A stretch of DNA of 39,469 bases from a bacterium (GTDB lineage Bacteria; Fidelibacterota; Marinisomatia; Marinisomatales; UBA1611). The stretch's first letter is position 1, and every line of letters starts with the position of its first letter. The translations under genes were made by a program, and so were the position numbers. Positions 25,151-33,295 of the stretch are shown in pieces. The DNA lies in the NCBI GenBank assembly GCA_018645565.1, contig JABGWJ010000124.1, positions 1 through 39,469 on the forward strand, written 5' to 3'. Below the pieces are notes generated by a model. It did no database searches, had not been told where the DNA came from, and saw only the letters and a list, made by a program, of their open reading frames with translations.

Positions 25151-26437
25151 TTAATCTTGGTCTAAATGTGTGATAAGCTCTTCCCCCATAATATGACGGA
25201 GGGTATTTTTCAGCTTTGCAAGCTGAACAAATATATCATGTTCAGGACCAACATTAGGCCTAGTCATTGGACTTTTGAAGTAAAAGGATAGCCATTCTTG
25301 TACACCAAACATATTAGATTTTTTAGCTAAATCAAGAAATAAAACTAAATCTAAAACTATTGGAGCCGCTAAAATACTATCGCGACATAGAAAATCAACT
25401 TTGATTTGCATAGGGTATCCTAGCCAGCCAAATATATCAATATTGTCCCAACCTTCTTTATCGTCTCCTCTTGGAGGGTAATAATTAATTCTCACTTTAT
25501 GATAAAGGTCACTATAAAGATCTGGATTTTTTTCTGGTTCTAGAATTGTGTCTAGTACACCCAGTTTACTTTCTTCTTTTGTTTTGAAAGCATCGGGGTC
25601 ATCCAAGACTTCACCATCCCTGTTACCAAGAATATTAGTTGAGAACCAGCCATTTATTCCAAGTTGTCTAGCTTTTAAGCCTGGTGCTAATATGGTTTTC
25701 ATTAGCGTTTGGCCTGTCTTAAAGTCTTTTCCCGCAATTGGCGTTTTTGTGGTTTCAGCTAATTCGACTAATGCTGGGATATCTGCAGATAAATTTGGAG
25801 CGCCATTTGCAAATGGAATACCTAGCTTGATAGCAGCATATGCATATATCATGCTTGGAGAAATAGCCGGACTATCATTTCGAAGTCCCTCCTCAAATTT
25901 ATCAATGGATGAGTGGACATCAGATGGCTCAAAATATATTTCTGTGCTTCCACACCAAATCATCACGTTAGATGTAATATTATTCTTTTCATTAAATGAT
26001 TTTATATCATTCATTACTTGTTCAGCTAAGTCCATTTTGGAAGTTCCTGTTTTTATCCAGTTTCCATCTAAACGGCGAACATACTCTTTATCGAAAACAG
26101 CTTTAAAAACATTGATATCTTCAAGCTCTGGCTTTAATTGATCTAAAAGAGTTTTGTCTAATACTTTAGAGCGGATGCTAACATCATAAACATTCTCGTT
26201 ACTTATATCCCAACCGCCAAAAACTAGATTATCCATATCAGCAACAGGTGCAAAATCTTTAATAATTGGAGAGCGTTTTTCAGATCTTTTTCCTAAACGG
26301 ATTGATCCCATTTGGGTCATACTTCCGATTGGTTTTGATAATCCTTTATTACATGCTAAAACACCACAGATAAATGTGCTGGCGACTGCTCCCATTCCGG
26401 GAATTAGTACTCCGACTTTTGAATTTTCATTGTTCAT
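25151..26437 (-). CDS. ino1: Inositol-phosphate (myo-inositol-1-phosphate) synthase
   Basis: 428 residues with the NAD-binding start VGVLIPGMGAVASTFICGVL and the MIPS core: NGAPNLSADIPAL, PIAGKDFKTGQTLMKT, GINGWFSTNILGNRDGEVL, FKTKEESKLGVLD and YPMQIKVDFLCRDSILAAPI. The enzyme isomerises glucose-6-phosphate to inositol phosphate using NAD as a catalytic cofactor. It is the first gene of a three-gene operon, with AAGAAGTG before the ATG as a possible ribosome site. It commits carbon to an inositol phosphate product, probably CDP-inositol downstream. Inositol synthases are patchy in bacteria and mark phosphatidylinositol, di-inositol-phosphate or glycan pathways. Confidence 0.93.
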   Translation of the reverse strand: MNNENSKVGVLIPGMGAVASTFICGVLACNKGLSKPIGSMTQMGSIRLGKRSEKRSPIIKDFAPVADMDNLVFGGWDISNENVYDVSIRSKVLDKTLLDQLKPELEDINVFKAVFDKEYVRRLDGNWIKTGTSKMDLAEQVMNDIKSFNEKNNITSNVMIWCGSTEIYFEPSDVHSSIDKFEEGLRNDSPAISPSMIYAYAAIKLGIPFANGAPNLSADIPALVELAETTKTPIAGKDFKTGQTLMKTILAPGLKARQLGINGWFSTNILGNRDGEVLDDPDAFKTKEESKLGVLDTILEPEKNPDLYSDLYHKVRINYYPPRGDDKEGWDNIDIFGWLGYPMQIKVDFLCRDSILAAPIVLDLVLFLDLAKKSNMFGVQEWLSFYFKSPMTRPNVGPEHDIFVQLAKLKNTLRHIMGEELITHLDQD

Positions 26438-26526
26438 ATTTCACTTCTTTATTTGTCAATTATGATTAATTATTAAGTACGTAAGTTAGTAAAAAAAGGA
26501 AGGTTGTTTTTAAACTATTAAAATCA

Positions 26527-27561
26527 CTATTTAAACCTATTTGCCCATGTTTTTGTTCTTAAAAGGTAATAGTTATTATCGTGAGGTAGATAATTTTCAT
26601 AACTATAGTCATTTATATTTTTTGGCTTTGCCGGTTCAATTTGCGACCCTTCATGCCACTCATTAAATGAAGTTATACCTATGATGTCAGGTTTTGATTT
26701 TATCGCCGCATTAAACATGGTATCATAGTATTCCCCCGAATTTCTATCTTTATAATTTTGAGCATTCCAAGGCCTTATCCTAGTGTCAGAATATCCAGGG
26801 CCAACGCAAGGGATAAATATTTTATTATTGGTTTTAGCCCAATTTGATAAAAATTGCCAATTTTTGCTACTAGATCCGAATGTGAATCCATCACTGGCAA
26901 AATAAGTATAAATCCCATCAAAACCTCCATCGATGAAAAAATCACTTTCTTTTTCGTGTACCCATAGACCTATTACATACGAATCTATTTCAGTGCCTCT
27001 TATTGTATTTAAGCCTTTGGGTTTCAGTATGGATGCCCAATCATATTTTGATATATGATAGGAATCATATACATAGAATAATGGCTTACCTTCAAAACGA
27101 TAAAACGCACGATGCTTCCCATGCATGTTTATTATATAATTCATCATTTCTACTACCATTTCGGAAGATCTGTTATTTATTGGCTCAAGGTGAAAATTGA
27201 CTTTAATATTTCTAGAGTCTGCTATATCCATAATGAGTCTTACATTTTTATCTTCAAATGAGTTTTTACCCCACCAAGATAAAGTAACAACTCCAATACC
27301 TGCTTGCTCAATCATTTGTATATGCTTGGATATAATAGATGTGTCGTTACTACTGTAACAACCTAGTTCAGGATAAAAGTTTGCTCCGATATCTTCATGA
27401 CCTAAAAATTTAGGATAATTATCCCAAGTGGTATCAGACCAATGAGGCAGTACTTCATGGTCCCAATGCCTTTGTGTACCATCAATTTCATCATTCCCAT
27501 ACCAGGCATAGTAAAACGTATGTAAATTGTAGTTTAAATTCTTTTTTTGCCGTGGCATCAT
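26527..27561 (-). CDS. GH99-like endo-alpha-mannosidase-type lipoprotein (core)
   Basis: 344 residues from the first in-frame ATG, with GH99 (endo-alpha-1,2-mannosidase) features: FYYAWYGN and HWDHEVLPHW at the start, IGVVTLSWWG, FHLEPINNRS, KPLFYVYDSYH, FDGIYTYF, and the signature GITSFNEWHEGSQIEPA. Relatives cut internal alpha-mannosyl or glucosyl-mannosyl linkages in mannans. The reading frame continues upstream without a stop for 23 more codons and encodes a lipoprotein signal, so this ATG is probably not the true start (see the leader at 27562-27638). It is divergent from the BtuF-like gene and upstream of, but separate from, the inositol operon (89-base gap). Substrate is inferred. Confidence 0.85.
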   Translation of the reverse strand: MMPRQKKNLNYNLHTFYYAWYGNDEIDGTQRHWDHEVLPHWSDTTWDNYPKFLGHEDIGANFYPELGCYSSNDTSIISKHIQMIEQAGIGVVTLSWWGKNSFEDKNVRLIMDIADSRNIKVNFHLEPINNRSSEMVVEMMNYIINMHGKHRAFYRFEGKPLFYVYDSYHISKYDWASILKPKGLNTIRGTEIDSYVIGLWVHEKESDFFIDGGFDGIYTYFASDGFTFGSSSKNWQFLSNWAKTNNKIFIPCVGPGYSDTRIRPWNAQNYKDRNSGEYYDTMFNAAIKSKPDIIGITSFNEWHEGSQIEPAKPKNINDYSYENYLPHDNNYYLLRTKTWANRFK

Positions 27562-27638
27562 GTTTTTACAACCAAAAAGAGTGATTAAAAATATAGTAGC
27601 AATCTTTAACGAATTGTTTTTTTTATATATTTAATCAT
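27562..27638 (-). other. Lipoprotein leader of the GH99-like gene, joined through an A8 tract
   Basis: In frame with the GH99 core, the upstream codons read NNSLKIATIFLITLFGCKN, a lipoprotein signal with lipobox LFGC. Only ATA (27628-27630) is available as a start in that frame, just after a stop. One frame over, ATG (27636-27638) gives MIKYIKK and runs into an A8 homopolymer (reverse strand; T8 at 27617-27624). One extra A, or a -1 slip there, joins the two into a perfect leader. Either slippage or phase variation, a sequencing error, or an unusual start is possible. Confidence 0.6.
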
Positions 27639-27652
27639 TATTGTTTAAATAG

Positions 27653-27682
27653 ATTTAATTATCACATGAATAATAATTAAAT
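27653..27682. promoter_or_regulatory. Perfect 10-bp inverted repeat between divergent genes
   Basis: ATTTAATTAT (27653-27662) and ATAATTAAAT (27673-27682) are exact inverted copies with a 10-base spacer. It lies in the gap between the GH99-like leader and the BtuF-like operon, where a shared operator would be expected. The arms are purely A and T, so chance is not excluded. Confidence 0.3.
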
Positions 27683-27717
27683 AATATAAAAGAAATATTT
27701 TTATATACATATTAGCA

Positions 27718-28644
27718 ATGAAAAAAAGAGTATTGTCACTATTGTCATCTACCACAGAAATTGTTTATGCATTAGGCTGTGAAAATCTTTTGGTCGGTAG
27801 ATCACATGAATGCGATTATCCGAAGTCGGCTTTGAAATTGCCTATATGCACTCAACCTAAATTTAATGTTAATGGCTCTAGTCGAGGAGTCGATGGTGAG
27901 GTAAAGTCAATTCTTCAAAATGCTCTTTCACTTTACGACATTGATGAAAATCTACTAAAAAAGTTAAAACCAGATATTATTCTTACACAATCTCAATGCG
28001 AAGTATGTGCCGTTAGTGAAAAAGATGTAATAGCTGTTGTTGAAAATATTACGGGGATTTCACCATTAATTATTTCCGTAAAGCCAAATTGTTTAGAGGA
28101 TGTTTACAATGATATAATCACAATTGCAGAAGTGTTAGAAGTAAAAAATATAGGTATGGACCTAGTCTATTCTCTTAAAAATAGGATGAAAAGAACTATA
28201 AATTTTATCAATCATGAAGTGTCATTGAGTGTTGCTACTATTGAGTGGATTGATCCATTGATGGCTGCGGGGAATTGGGTACCCGAATTGATAAAAATGA
28301 CTGGTGCAAAAAATCTTTTTGGGGAGCCTGGGAAGCATTCCCCCTGGATGGAATATGAAGATCTATTAAAAAAAGACCCTGAGGTTATCATTATCATGCC
28401 TTGTGGATATGACATCCAAAAATCTATTATTGAAATAAAGATGCTGCCTAAGAAAAAAGATTGGCAAAAAATCAGAGCAGTAAAAAATGACAAGGTTTTT
28501 ATCACAGATGGAAATCAGTATTTTAATAGACCCGGGCCAAGGTTAGTGGAGAGTCTTGAAATATTAGTAGAAATTTTGAATTTTAAAGAAAGTAATTTTA
28601 AACATAATAAAACCGGCTGGATCAAATTCAACACTGTCAACTAA
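27718..28644 (+). CDS. BtuF-like cobalamin/metal-chelate-binding protein without signal peptide
   Basis: 308 residues of the periplasmic-binding-protein (class III) fold: VLSLLSSTTEIVYALGCENLLVGRSHECDYP at the start, PDIILTQSQCEVCAVSEKDV, and AAGNWVPELIKMTGAKNLFGE. This resembles the cobalamin-binding BtuF-like group. No signal peptide or lipobox is present; the N-terminus goes straight into the fold, so the protein is probably cytoplasmic, as in a subgroup of these proteins. It starts a four-gene run with a methyltransferase (4-base gap), TonB receptor 2 and its lipoprotein, pointing to corrinoid or another chelate as the imported compound. Ligand unproven. Confidence 0.78.
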   Translation: MKKRVLSLLSSTTEIVYALGCENLLVGRSHECDYPKSALKLPICTQPKFNVNGSSRGVDGEVKSILQNALSLYDIDENLLKKLKPDIILTQSQCEVCAVSEKDVIAVVENITGISPLIISVKPNCLEDVYNDIITIAEVLEVKNIGMDLVYSLKNRMKRTINFINHEVSLSVATIEWIDPLMAAGNWVPELIKMTGAKNLFGEPGKHSPWMEYEDLLKKDPEVIIIMPCGYDIQKSIIEIKMLPKKKDWQKIRAVKNDKVFITDGNQYFNRPGPRLVESLEILVEILNFKESNFKHNKTGWIKFNTVN

Positions 28645-28648
28645 TTAT

Positions 28649-29485
28649 ATGGGCATAGAAAAAAAAATATCGTCAAAAGAAGTAGGTCTAGAGATTGGGC
28701 TAGTTTTAAGTAAATTCTTTTTTAAGACTGAACATCTACATTTTGGTTTTTGGCCTGATGATTTAGAAATATCTATAGATAATCTTAAAAAATCTCAAGA
28801 TTACCACTCCGCAAAAATAATAGATTCAATTCCAAATGGCATTCAAACTATTCTTGATGTTGGAAGTGGCTCTGGTGGACTTGCAAAAAAATTAGTTAAT
28901 AGAGGCTATGAGGTAGAGTGTGTCAGCCCAAGTGATTACCTATCAGAAGCTATTGAAAAAAAACTTAAATCAAGTGTTAAAGTTCATAGAAATACTTTTG
29001 AAAATTTAGAAGTTAAAAAATCGTTTGACTTAATTCTTTTTAGTGAAAGTTTTCAATATGTTAATATTGAAAAAGCGCTCAATAAAATCCCCGGATTAGT
29101 AAATGAAAATGGACATCTTTTAATTTGTGATTTTTTTCGGCAGCCGGGCACTGGTACAAAGCCATTAGGCGGAGGGCATGATTGGAAAGTTTTTCTGGAA
29201 CACTTAAGCAACCATTCTTTTCTTAATTCCCTTGATATTGATATAACAAAAGAAACAGCTCGAACTTTTGATTTAATTAATAAAATAGTTCAGGAGGTGG
29301 CAAACCCGATTCGTGAACTTTCTTCAAATTATTTAGGTAGTCAATATCCAAGAGGGATGAAAATTTTAAATTGGTATTTTGACAAAAAAATAAAAAGATT
29401 GAACCGAATTTATTTTTCAGGAAATATGACAGGCGAAATGTTTAACAAATTAAAAACATATCGAATTTTACTTTATAAAATATGA
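28649..29485 (+). CDS. Class I SAM-dependent methyltransferase
   Basis: 278 residues. The SAM-binding motif I is ILDVGSGSGGLAKKL (about residues 67-80), followed by VECVSPSDYL, motif-like FDLILFSESFQYV and a post-motif segment GHLLICDFFRQPGTG. The N-terminal HLHFGFWPDD resembles small-molecule methyltransferases such as those related to UbiE or coclaurine-type enzymes, so a small-molecule acceptor is more likely than DNA or RNA. It sits between the BtuF-like gene and TonB receptor 2, with ATGA overlap to the receptor, so translation is coupled. Its substrate might be the imported compound, but that is inference. Confidence 0.82.
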   Translation: MGIEKKISSKEVGLEIGLVLSKFFFKTEHLHFGFWPDDLEISIDNLKKSQDYHSAKIIDSIPNGIQTILDVGSGSGGLAKKLVNRGYEVECVSPSDYLSEAIEKKLKSSVKVHRNTFENLEVKKSFDLILFSESFQYVNIEKALNKIPGLVNENGHLLICDFFRQPGTGTKPLGGGHDWKVFLEHLSNHSFLNSLDIDITKETARTFDLINKIVQEVANPIRELSSNYLGSQYPRGMKILNWYFDKKIKRLNRIYFSGNMTGEMFNKLKTYRILLYKI

Positions 29486-31947
29486 TAGCTCATTTCTTAA
29501 AAAATAGTTTTTTTCGACAAATTATTTTTTATGGAGTATTAATAATAATATCCACGTATAATAATTTATTTTCTCAATCCGTCAACGGGTTTGTCAGAGA
29601 ATCTTCTTCTGGTGAACCAATTTCTTATGCGAATGTTTTTTTAAGTAATACTGTATTAGGGGCAGCGACCAGCAGAGATGGATATTTTGTATTATCAGAT
29701 ATCCCACCTGGGAAATATGTAATAAATGTTACAATGATTGGTTACAGCATTTTTAAAGAAGACATTGAAATTAATGACTCAACTTCTATCAGGTTAGATA
29801 TTCGATTGAAAGAAGAAGTGATTGAGGCATCAGAGGTCGTTGTAACTGCTGAAAGGCAAAAGTTTGAAAGAGCTATTGAAAGTAGTCAAATATCATTAGA
29901 CCTGAGAGAAATAAATTCAGCCCCCGCATTTATAGAACCTGATGTCTTTAGAACTTTACAGATGCTTCCAGGGGTGCAATCTTCAAGTGATTTTTCTAGT
30001 GCATTATATGTTAGAGGTAGTACTCCAGATCAAAATTTAATTATGTTAGATGGAATAGCGATTTACAACCCTTATCATTTAGGAGGTATTTTTTCTACGT
30101 TTAATACAGATGCAATTAAGGAAGCGGATTTTCATGCTGGTGGTTTCCCTGCTCGCTATGGAGGAAGAATGGGCGCTATCTTAAACATTATAAACAGGGA
30201 AGGTAATGTAAATGAAATTAAAGGTGCGGCAAATATCTCTCTAATCTCCAGTAAAATCTTATTGGAAGGTCCAATCCCAAAATACAAAGGGATGAAAGGA
30301 TCTTGGATGATATCTGGGCGCAGAACATATTTTGATAGAATAATTAAAGCATTAAAAATACCTTTAAGTAAAAATGAAGATGGCTCGAATAATTATTTTG
30401 AATTTCCTTATTACTTCTATGATTATCAAATAAAAGCGAATCTGGACATTAATGCAAATCATCGCCTCACCTATTCACGTTTTTATGGGGATGATGTATT
30501 ATATTATGATTTTGATGAAACCGATAACTATAGTGATTCAAATGTAAATGTTAATCAAGATTTTCAATTTGGTATAGATTGGCCATGGGGCAATAAAACT
30601 AACGGTTTAACATGGAGGTGGATTATATCTCCAGAGCTCATATCTAAAACTTTTATTTCAAATAGCTATTATAGATTTAATTTTAATTTAGGCTTCGATC
30701 AAAAAAACACATATACTTATTCAGACTCTGTAATTGCTGTATTTCAAAATATTGATTATAATGTTTTTGATAAAATCAATGACAACACTATTGAAACAGA
30801 AATCACCTGGAAGGCTGATGATCGTCATGAAATTACTGGTGGTTTCCAGTTTAAAGATGTTAGCTATGATTTAGGCATAGGCATCGGTATTGAAACACAG
30901 GATACGGTTTTTAATTTTTCCCCATTAGGTTTAAAAAACAAAACGCGCGAAACATCACTATATGCGCAGGATAAGATTAGTTATTCTGACAAATTAAAAC
31001 TTCAATTAGGGTTTAGAGCAACAGATTATAATCTCCACAATAAAATTTATATTGACCCAAGAATAGGTATTAAGTATCATTATAATTCAGACTTAGCATT
31101 GAAATTAAATTGGGGCATCTATCATCAATTTTTAACCACTGCCAATAACCAAGATGAAAACCTTAGACTTGTTGAATTATGGATGGGGATTCCTGCAGAC
31201 AAAGATGCTAGTGTATCGCAACATTTTATAAGCGGCATTGAATACATGTCTCCAAAAAATATATTTTATCGTTTAGAGCTATATAGTAAATCATTTGATA
31301 ATCTTCTAACCGTAAAACAAGATAATCCGAATACTATTGAAGAAGGATCTTCCGATTCTACAATAAATGAATTTTGGGATACAAAAGGGAATAGCTGGGG
31401 GGTTGAATTTTTACTTAAAAAATCTTCGGGAAAATTAAATGGATGGTTAGGATATACATATGCAGAAGCTAACTATTTTAATGAACCTAGTGGATGGCAT
31501 CGTCCTAATTTTGATAGAACGCACACCATTAATATCGTTGCTAACTACGATTTAACTTCTGAAATACAAACAAACTTTGGTTTAACAATGTCAAGTGGTA
31601 ATCCATATACAAAAATAATGGGTAGAGTTTATGATTGGCAGCAAAATCTTGATAGTGATACTTATTGGTATCCTGTTGATAGTTATATTATTGGTGAAAA
31701 AAATACTGAAAGGTATGATGATTATTTTAGAATAGATATTGGGATGACTCGAAAAAAAGGTAATTTGTTTGGTGTGAACTATGATACATATTGGCAAATT
31801 ATGAATGTAACTAGACATTTAAATATTCTTAGTTATGCATACAGAACTAAAATTGATCCTTGGACTGGTAATCGTACTGGAGTGGAACGCAGGGCTATTC
31901 CAATGTTTCCTCTAATCGTCACATTTGGAATTAAGTTTGACTTTTAA
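29482..31947 (+). CDS. TonB-dependent outer-membrane receptor with carboxypeptidase-regulatory-like domain (receptor 2)
   Basis: 821 residues with signal peptide (about 1-32, ending NLFSQ), regulatory-like beta-sandwich (about 34-115, GFVRESSSGEPISYANVFL ... GYFVLSDIPPG), plug (EPDVFRTLQMLPGV, ALYVRGSTPDQNLIMLDGI, GGRMGAILNIINREGN) and barrel ending GIKFDF. It is a paralogue of receptor 1 (10963-13323), sharing the order and plug motifs, but the barrel differs in sequence and length, so the ligand may differ. It overlaps the methyltransferase by ATGA and the lipoprotein start by 23 bases. A BtuF-like protein in the operon hints at corrinoid or chelate uptake. TonB, ExbB and ExbD are not in the window. 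Confidence 0.93.
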   Translation: MIAHFLKNSFFRQIIFYGVLIIISTYNNLFSQSVNGFVRESSSGEPISYANVFLSNTVLGAATSRDGYFVLSDIPPGKYVINVTMIGYSIFKEDIEINDSTSIRLDIRLKEEVIEASEVVVTAERQKFERAIESSQISLDLREINSAPAFIEPDVFRTLQMLPGVQSSSDFSSALYVRGSTPDQNLIMLDGIAIYNPYHLGGIFSTFNTDAIKEADFHAGGFPARYGGRMGAILNIINREGNVNEIKGAANISLISSKILLEGPIPKYKGMKGSWMISGRRTYFDRIIKALKIPLSKNEDGSNNYFEFPYYFYDYQIKANLDINANHRLTYSRFYGDDVLYYDFDETDNYSDSNVNVNQDFQFGIDWPWGNKTNGLTWRWIISPELISKTFISNSYYRFNFNLGFDQKNTYTYSDSVIAVFQNIDYNVFDKINDNTIETEITWKADDRHEITGGFQFKDVSYDLGIGIGIETQDTVFNFSPLGLKNKTRETSLYAQDKISYSDKLKLQLGFRATDYNLHNKIYIDPRIGIKYHYNSDLALKLNWGIYHQFLTTANNQDENLRLVELWMGIPADKDASVSQHFISGIEYMSPKNIFYRLELYSKSFDNLLTVKQDNPNTIEEGSSDSTINEFWDTKGNSWGVEFLLKKSSGKLNGWLGYTYAEANYFNEPSGWHRPNFDRTHTINIVANYDLTSEIQTNFGLTMSSGNPYTKIMGRVYDWQQNLDSDTYWYPVDSYIIGEKNTERYDDYFRIDIGMTRKKGNLFGVNYDTYWQIMNVTRHLNILSYAYRTKIDPWTGNRTGVERRAIPMFPLIVTFGIKFDF

Positions 31948-33028
31948 GCGAATATATCAATCAGGTTTAATGGTTTTTTTACTACTCATGATAAGTTGTA
32001 TTGGAGTTAATAGACAATGGGAAGAAGTAGACTCCGATTACGATCATGTATTAAATGTCTTCGGGATTTTGAATTTAGACCCTGGTTATTCAAGTTTTAT
32101 AGGCCTTTATAGAACAACCAATTTGAATGAAGTTTCACAAAAGTTTTCAAGAGTTGATACGCTATATTATTGTGATTGCGAGAGCGATGGGGGTAAAGAA
32201 GACGATAACTGCTGGTGTGAAGATGAAAACGGTTATTGGGTTGTAGATTCTATTTACGAACCAGCTGCAATTATAAAAGATGCTTCTATACACATTACTG
32301 ATGATTTAGGTCAAAGTTTTGAATTTAATTTCATGGAGAATTTGACTAGAATTGATTCTTTGAATATTGATACAACACTGAACATTGATGGTTATGTAAT
32401 AGAATTAGATACAACTATTTTTGATACAAATAATATAAGATTAAATTTTTATGTTGACACTACTGGTTATTTTAAGCCAGAACCTGGAAGGGAGTATGGT
32501 CTTAGTATTACAGCTCCTGGTTATAACTCCATATCGGGTAATCTTAAAACGCCACTTAGAACAAAGATTAATTCGGTTTATCAAAGGGGCGATTTGATTG
32601 ATACAGTTCTTGTTAATGAGCCTTTTGAAATTAGCTATGATTATCAGGAAATTGGAAGAGCACTGGTATCAGGTCAAGTATTATTGGGCGATTGGTGGAC
32701 TGATAGCACTAGTTCAGGCTGGTGTGGAGGAGAGTTCGACCCTTTTATGGTAGACTTAGATGACGGGGACCTTTATAAGCAGACAATTGACCCATGGATT
32801 TGTTTAGAGCAAAGTGAGCAAGATAAGGTAAAAGATTACGTTTTGCGTCTGACTTCAATGGATAATAATTATTATGATTATTTCGTCGTTGGGGAATCAG
32901 GTGAATATTCAAATGCACTTCTTAATTACCCTACCACCAAAGGGCGCTCTGTTGGCTTAGAAGGTGGGTTTGGTTTGTTTGGTTCAATTGCTTCTGACTG
33001 GAAAACTGTAAAAATAATTAGACGCTAG
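31925..33028 (+). CDS. DUF4249-like lipoprotein, partner of TonB receptor 2
   Basis: 367 residues from the ATG at 31925, or 352 from the ATG at 31970, which gives the better leader (MVFLLLMISC, lipobox MISC). The mature start VLNVFGILNLDPGYSSFIGLYRTT corresponds to the DUF4249-like pattern in the receptor 1 partner. A CxC-x10-CxC cysteine cluster with acidic residues follows (CDCESDGGKEDDNCWC, about residues 80-95), not present in the other partner, possibly a disulfide or metal knuckle. It overlaps receptor 2 by 23 bases if the first ATG is used. Probably an outer-membrane surface partner; ligand unknown. Confidence 0.7.
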   Translation: MELSLTFKRIYQSGLMVFLLLMISCIGVNRQWEEVDSDYDHVLNVFGILNLDPGYSSFIGLYRTTNLNEVSQKFSRVDTLYYCDCESDGGKEDDNCWCEDENGYWVVDSIYEPAAIIKDASIHITDDLGQSFEFNFMENLTRIDSLNIDTTLNIDGYVIELDTTIFDTNNIRLNFYVDTTGYFKPEPGREYGLSITAPGYNSISGNLKTPLRTKINSVYQRGDLIDTVLVNEPFEISYDYQEIGRALVSGQVLLGDWWTDSTSSGWCGGEFDPFMVDLDDGDLYKQTIDPWICLEQSEQDKVKDYVLRLTSMDNNYYDYFVVGESGEYSNALLNYPTTKGRSVGLEGGFGLFGSIASDWKTVKIIRR

Positions 33029-33033
33029 GCTTT

Positions 33034-33228
33034 CTAATTATCATACAACCATTCAAAGAATCCTTGTATCAGCATTGACCCTATTAAAACGGATAATGAA
33101 AGCCCTGCAGATTTCATCGAGTCACCTGTCCAAAACCAAGAGCAAAAGAGTACCCAGGTAAAAGTTGCAGCTCGAATTCTTATAGATTTTGGACTAAAAA
33201 TATGATATAAAAATCTTCTTTTTTTCAT
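33034..33228 (-). CDS. Small membrane protein, possibly DUF2061-like
   Basis: 64 residues with two hydrophobic helices: ATFTWVLFCSWFWTGD and AGLSLSVLIGSMLIQGFFEWLY. The arrangement R-x-x-A-T-x-T-W ... TGD ... and the aromatic C-terminus resembles the DUF2061 small membrane family, in which a TGD motif separates two helices, but the match is loose. It is convergent with the DUF4249-like gene (5-base gap) and divergent from the cyclase. The start MKKRRFLY is normal for an inner-membrane protein. Function unknown. Confidence 0.65.
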   Translation of the reverse strand: MKKRRFLYHIFSPKSIRIRAATFTWVLFCSWFWTGDSMKSAGLSLSVLIGSMLIQGFFEWLYDN

Positions 33229-33248
33229 TTAATATTTAGCATTAATGG

Positions 33249-33270
33249 TTGATTAAATAGATTCAATCAA
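33249..33270. promoter_or_regulatory. Short inverted repeat upstream of the cyclase
   Basis: TTGATT (33249-33254) and AATCAA (33265-33270), separated by ten bases, form a six-base inverted repeat in the gap between the small membrane protein and the adenylate cyclase. It could be a dyad operator of the divergent genes, but the arms are short and chance is likely. Confidence 0.2.
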
Positions 33271-33295
33271 AAATTTTAATCTTTTAATATAAAAA

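Noticed and set aside
25548-26141. 197-codon forward open frame opposite the inositol synthase gene
   Set aside because: Antisense to strongly conserved inositol synthase; the translation is serine/leucine/isoleucine-rich with no recognisable family.
26438-26480. TTGACA on the reverse strand as a promoter of the inositol operon
   Set aside because: It lies only about 17 bases before the ATG, leaving no room for a -10 box and transcript start.
27562-27717. Cobalamin riboswitch before the BtuF-like operon
   Set aside because: No B12-box-like GCCACTG element or multi-stem structure is visible in this short AT-rich gap.
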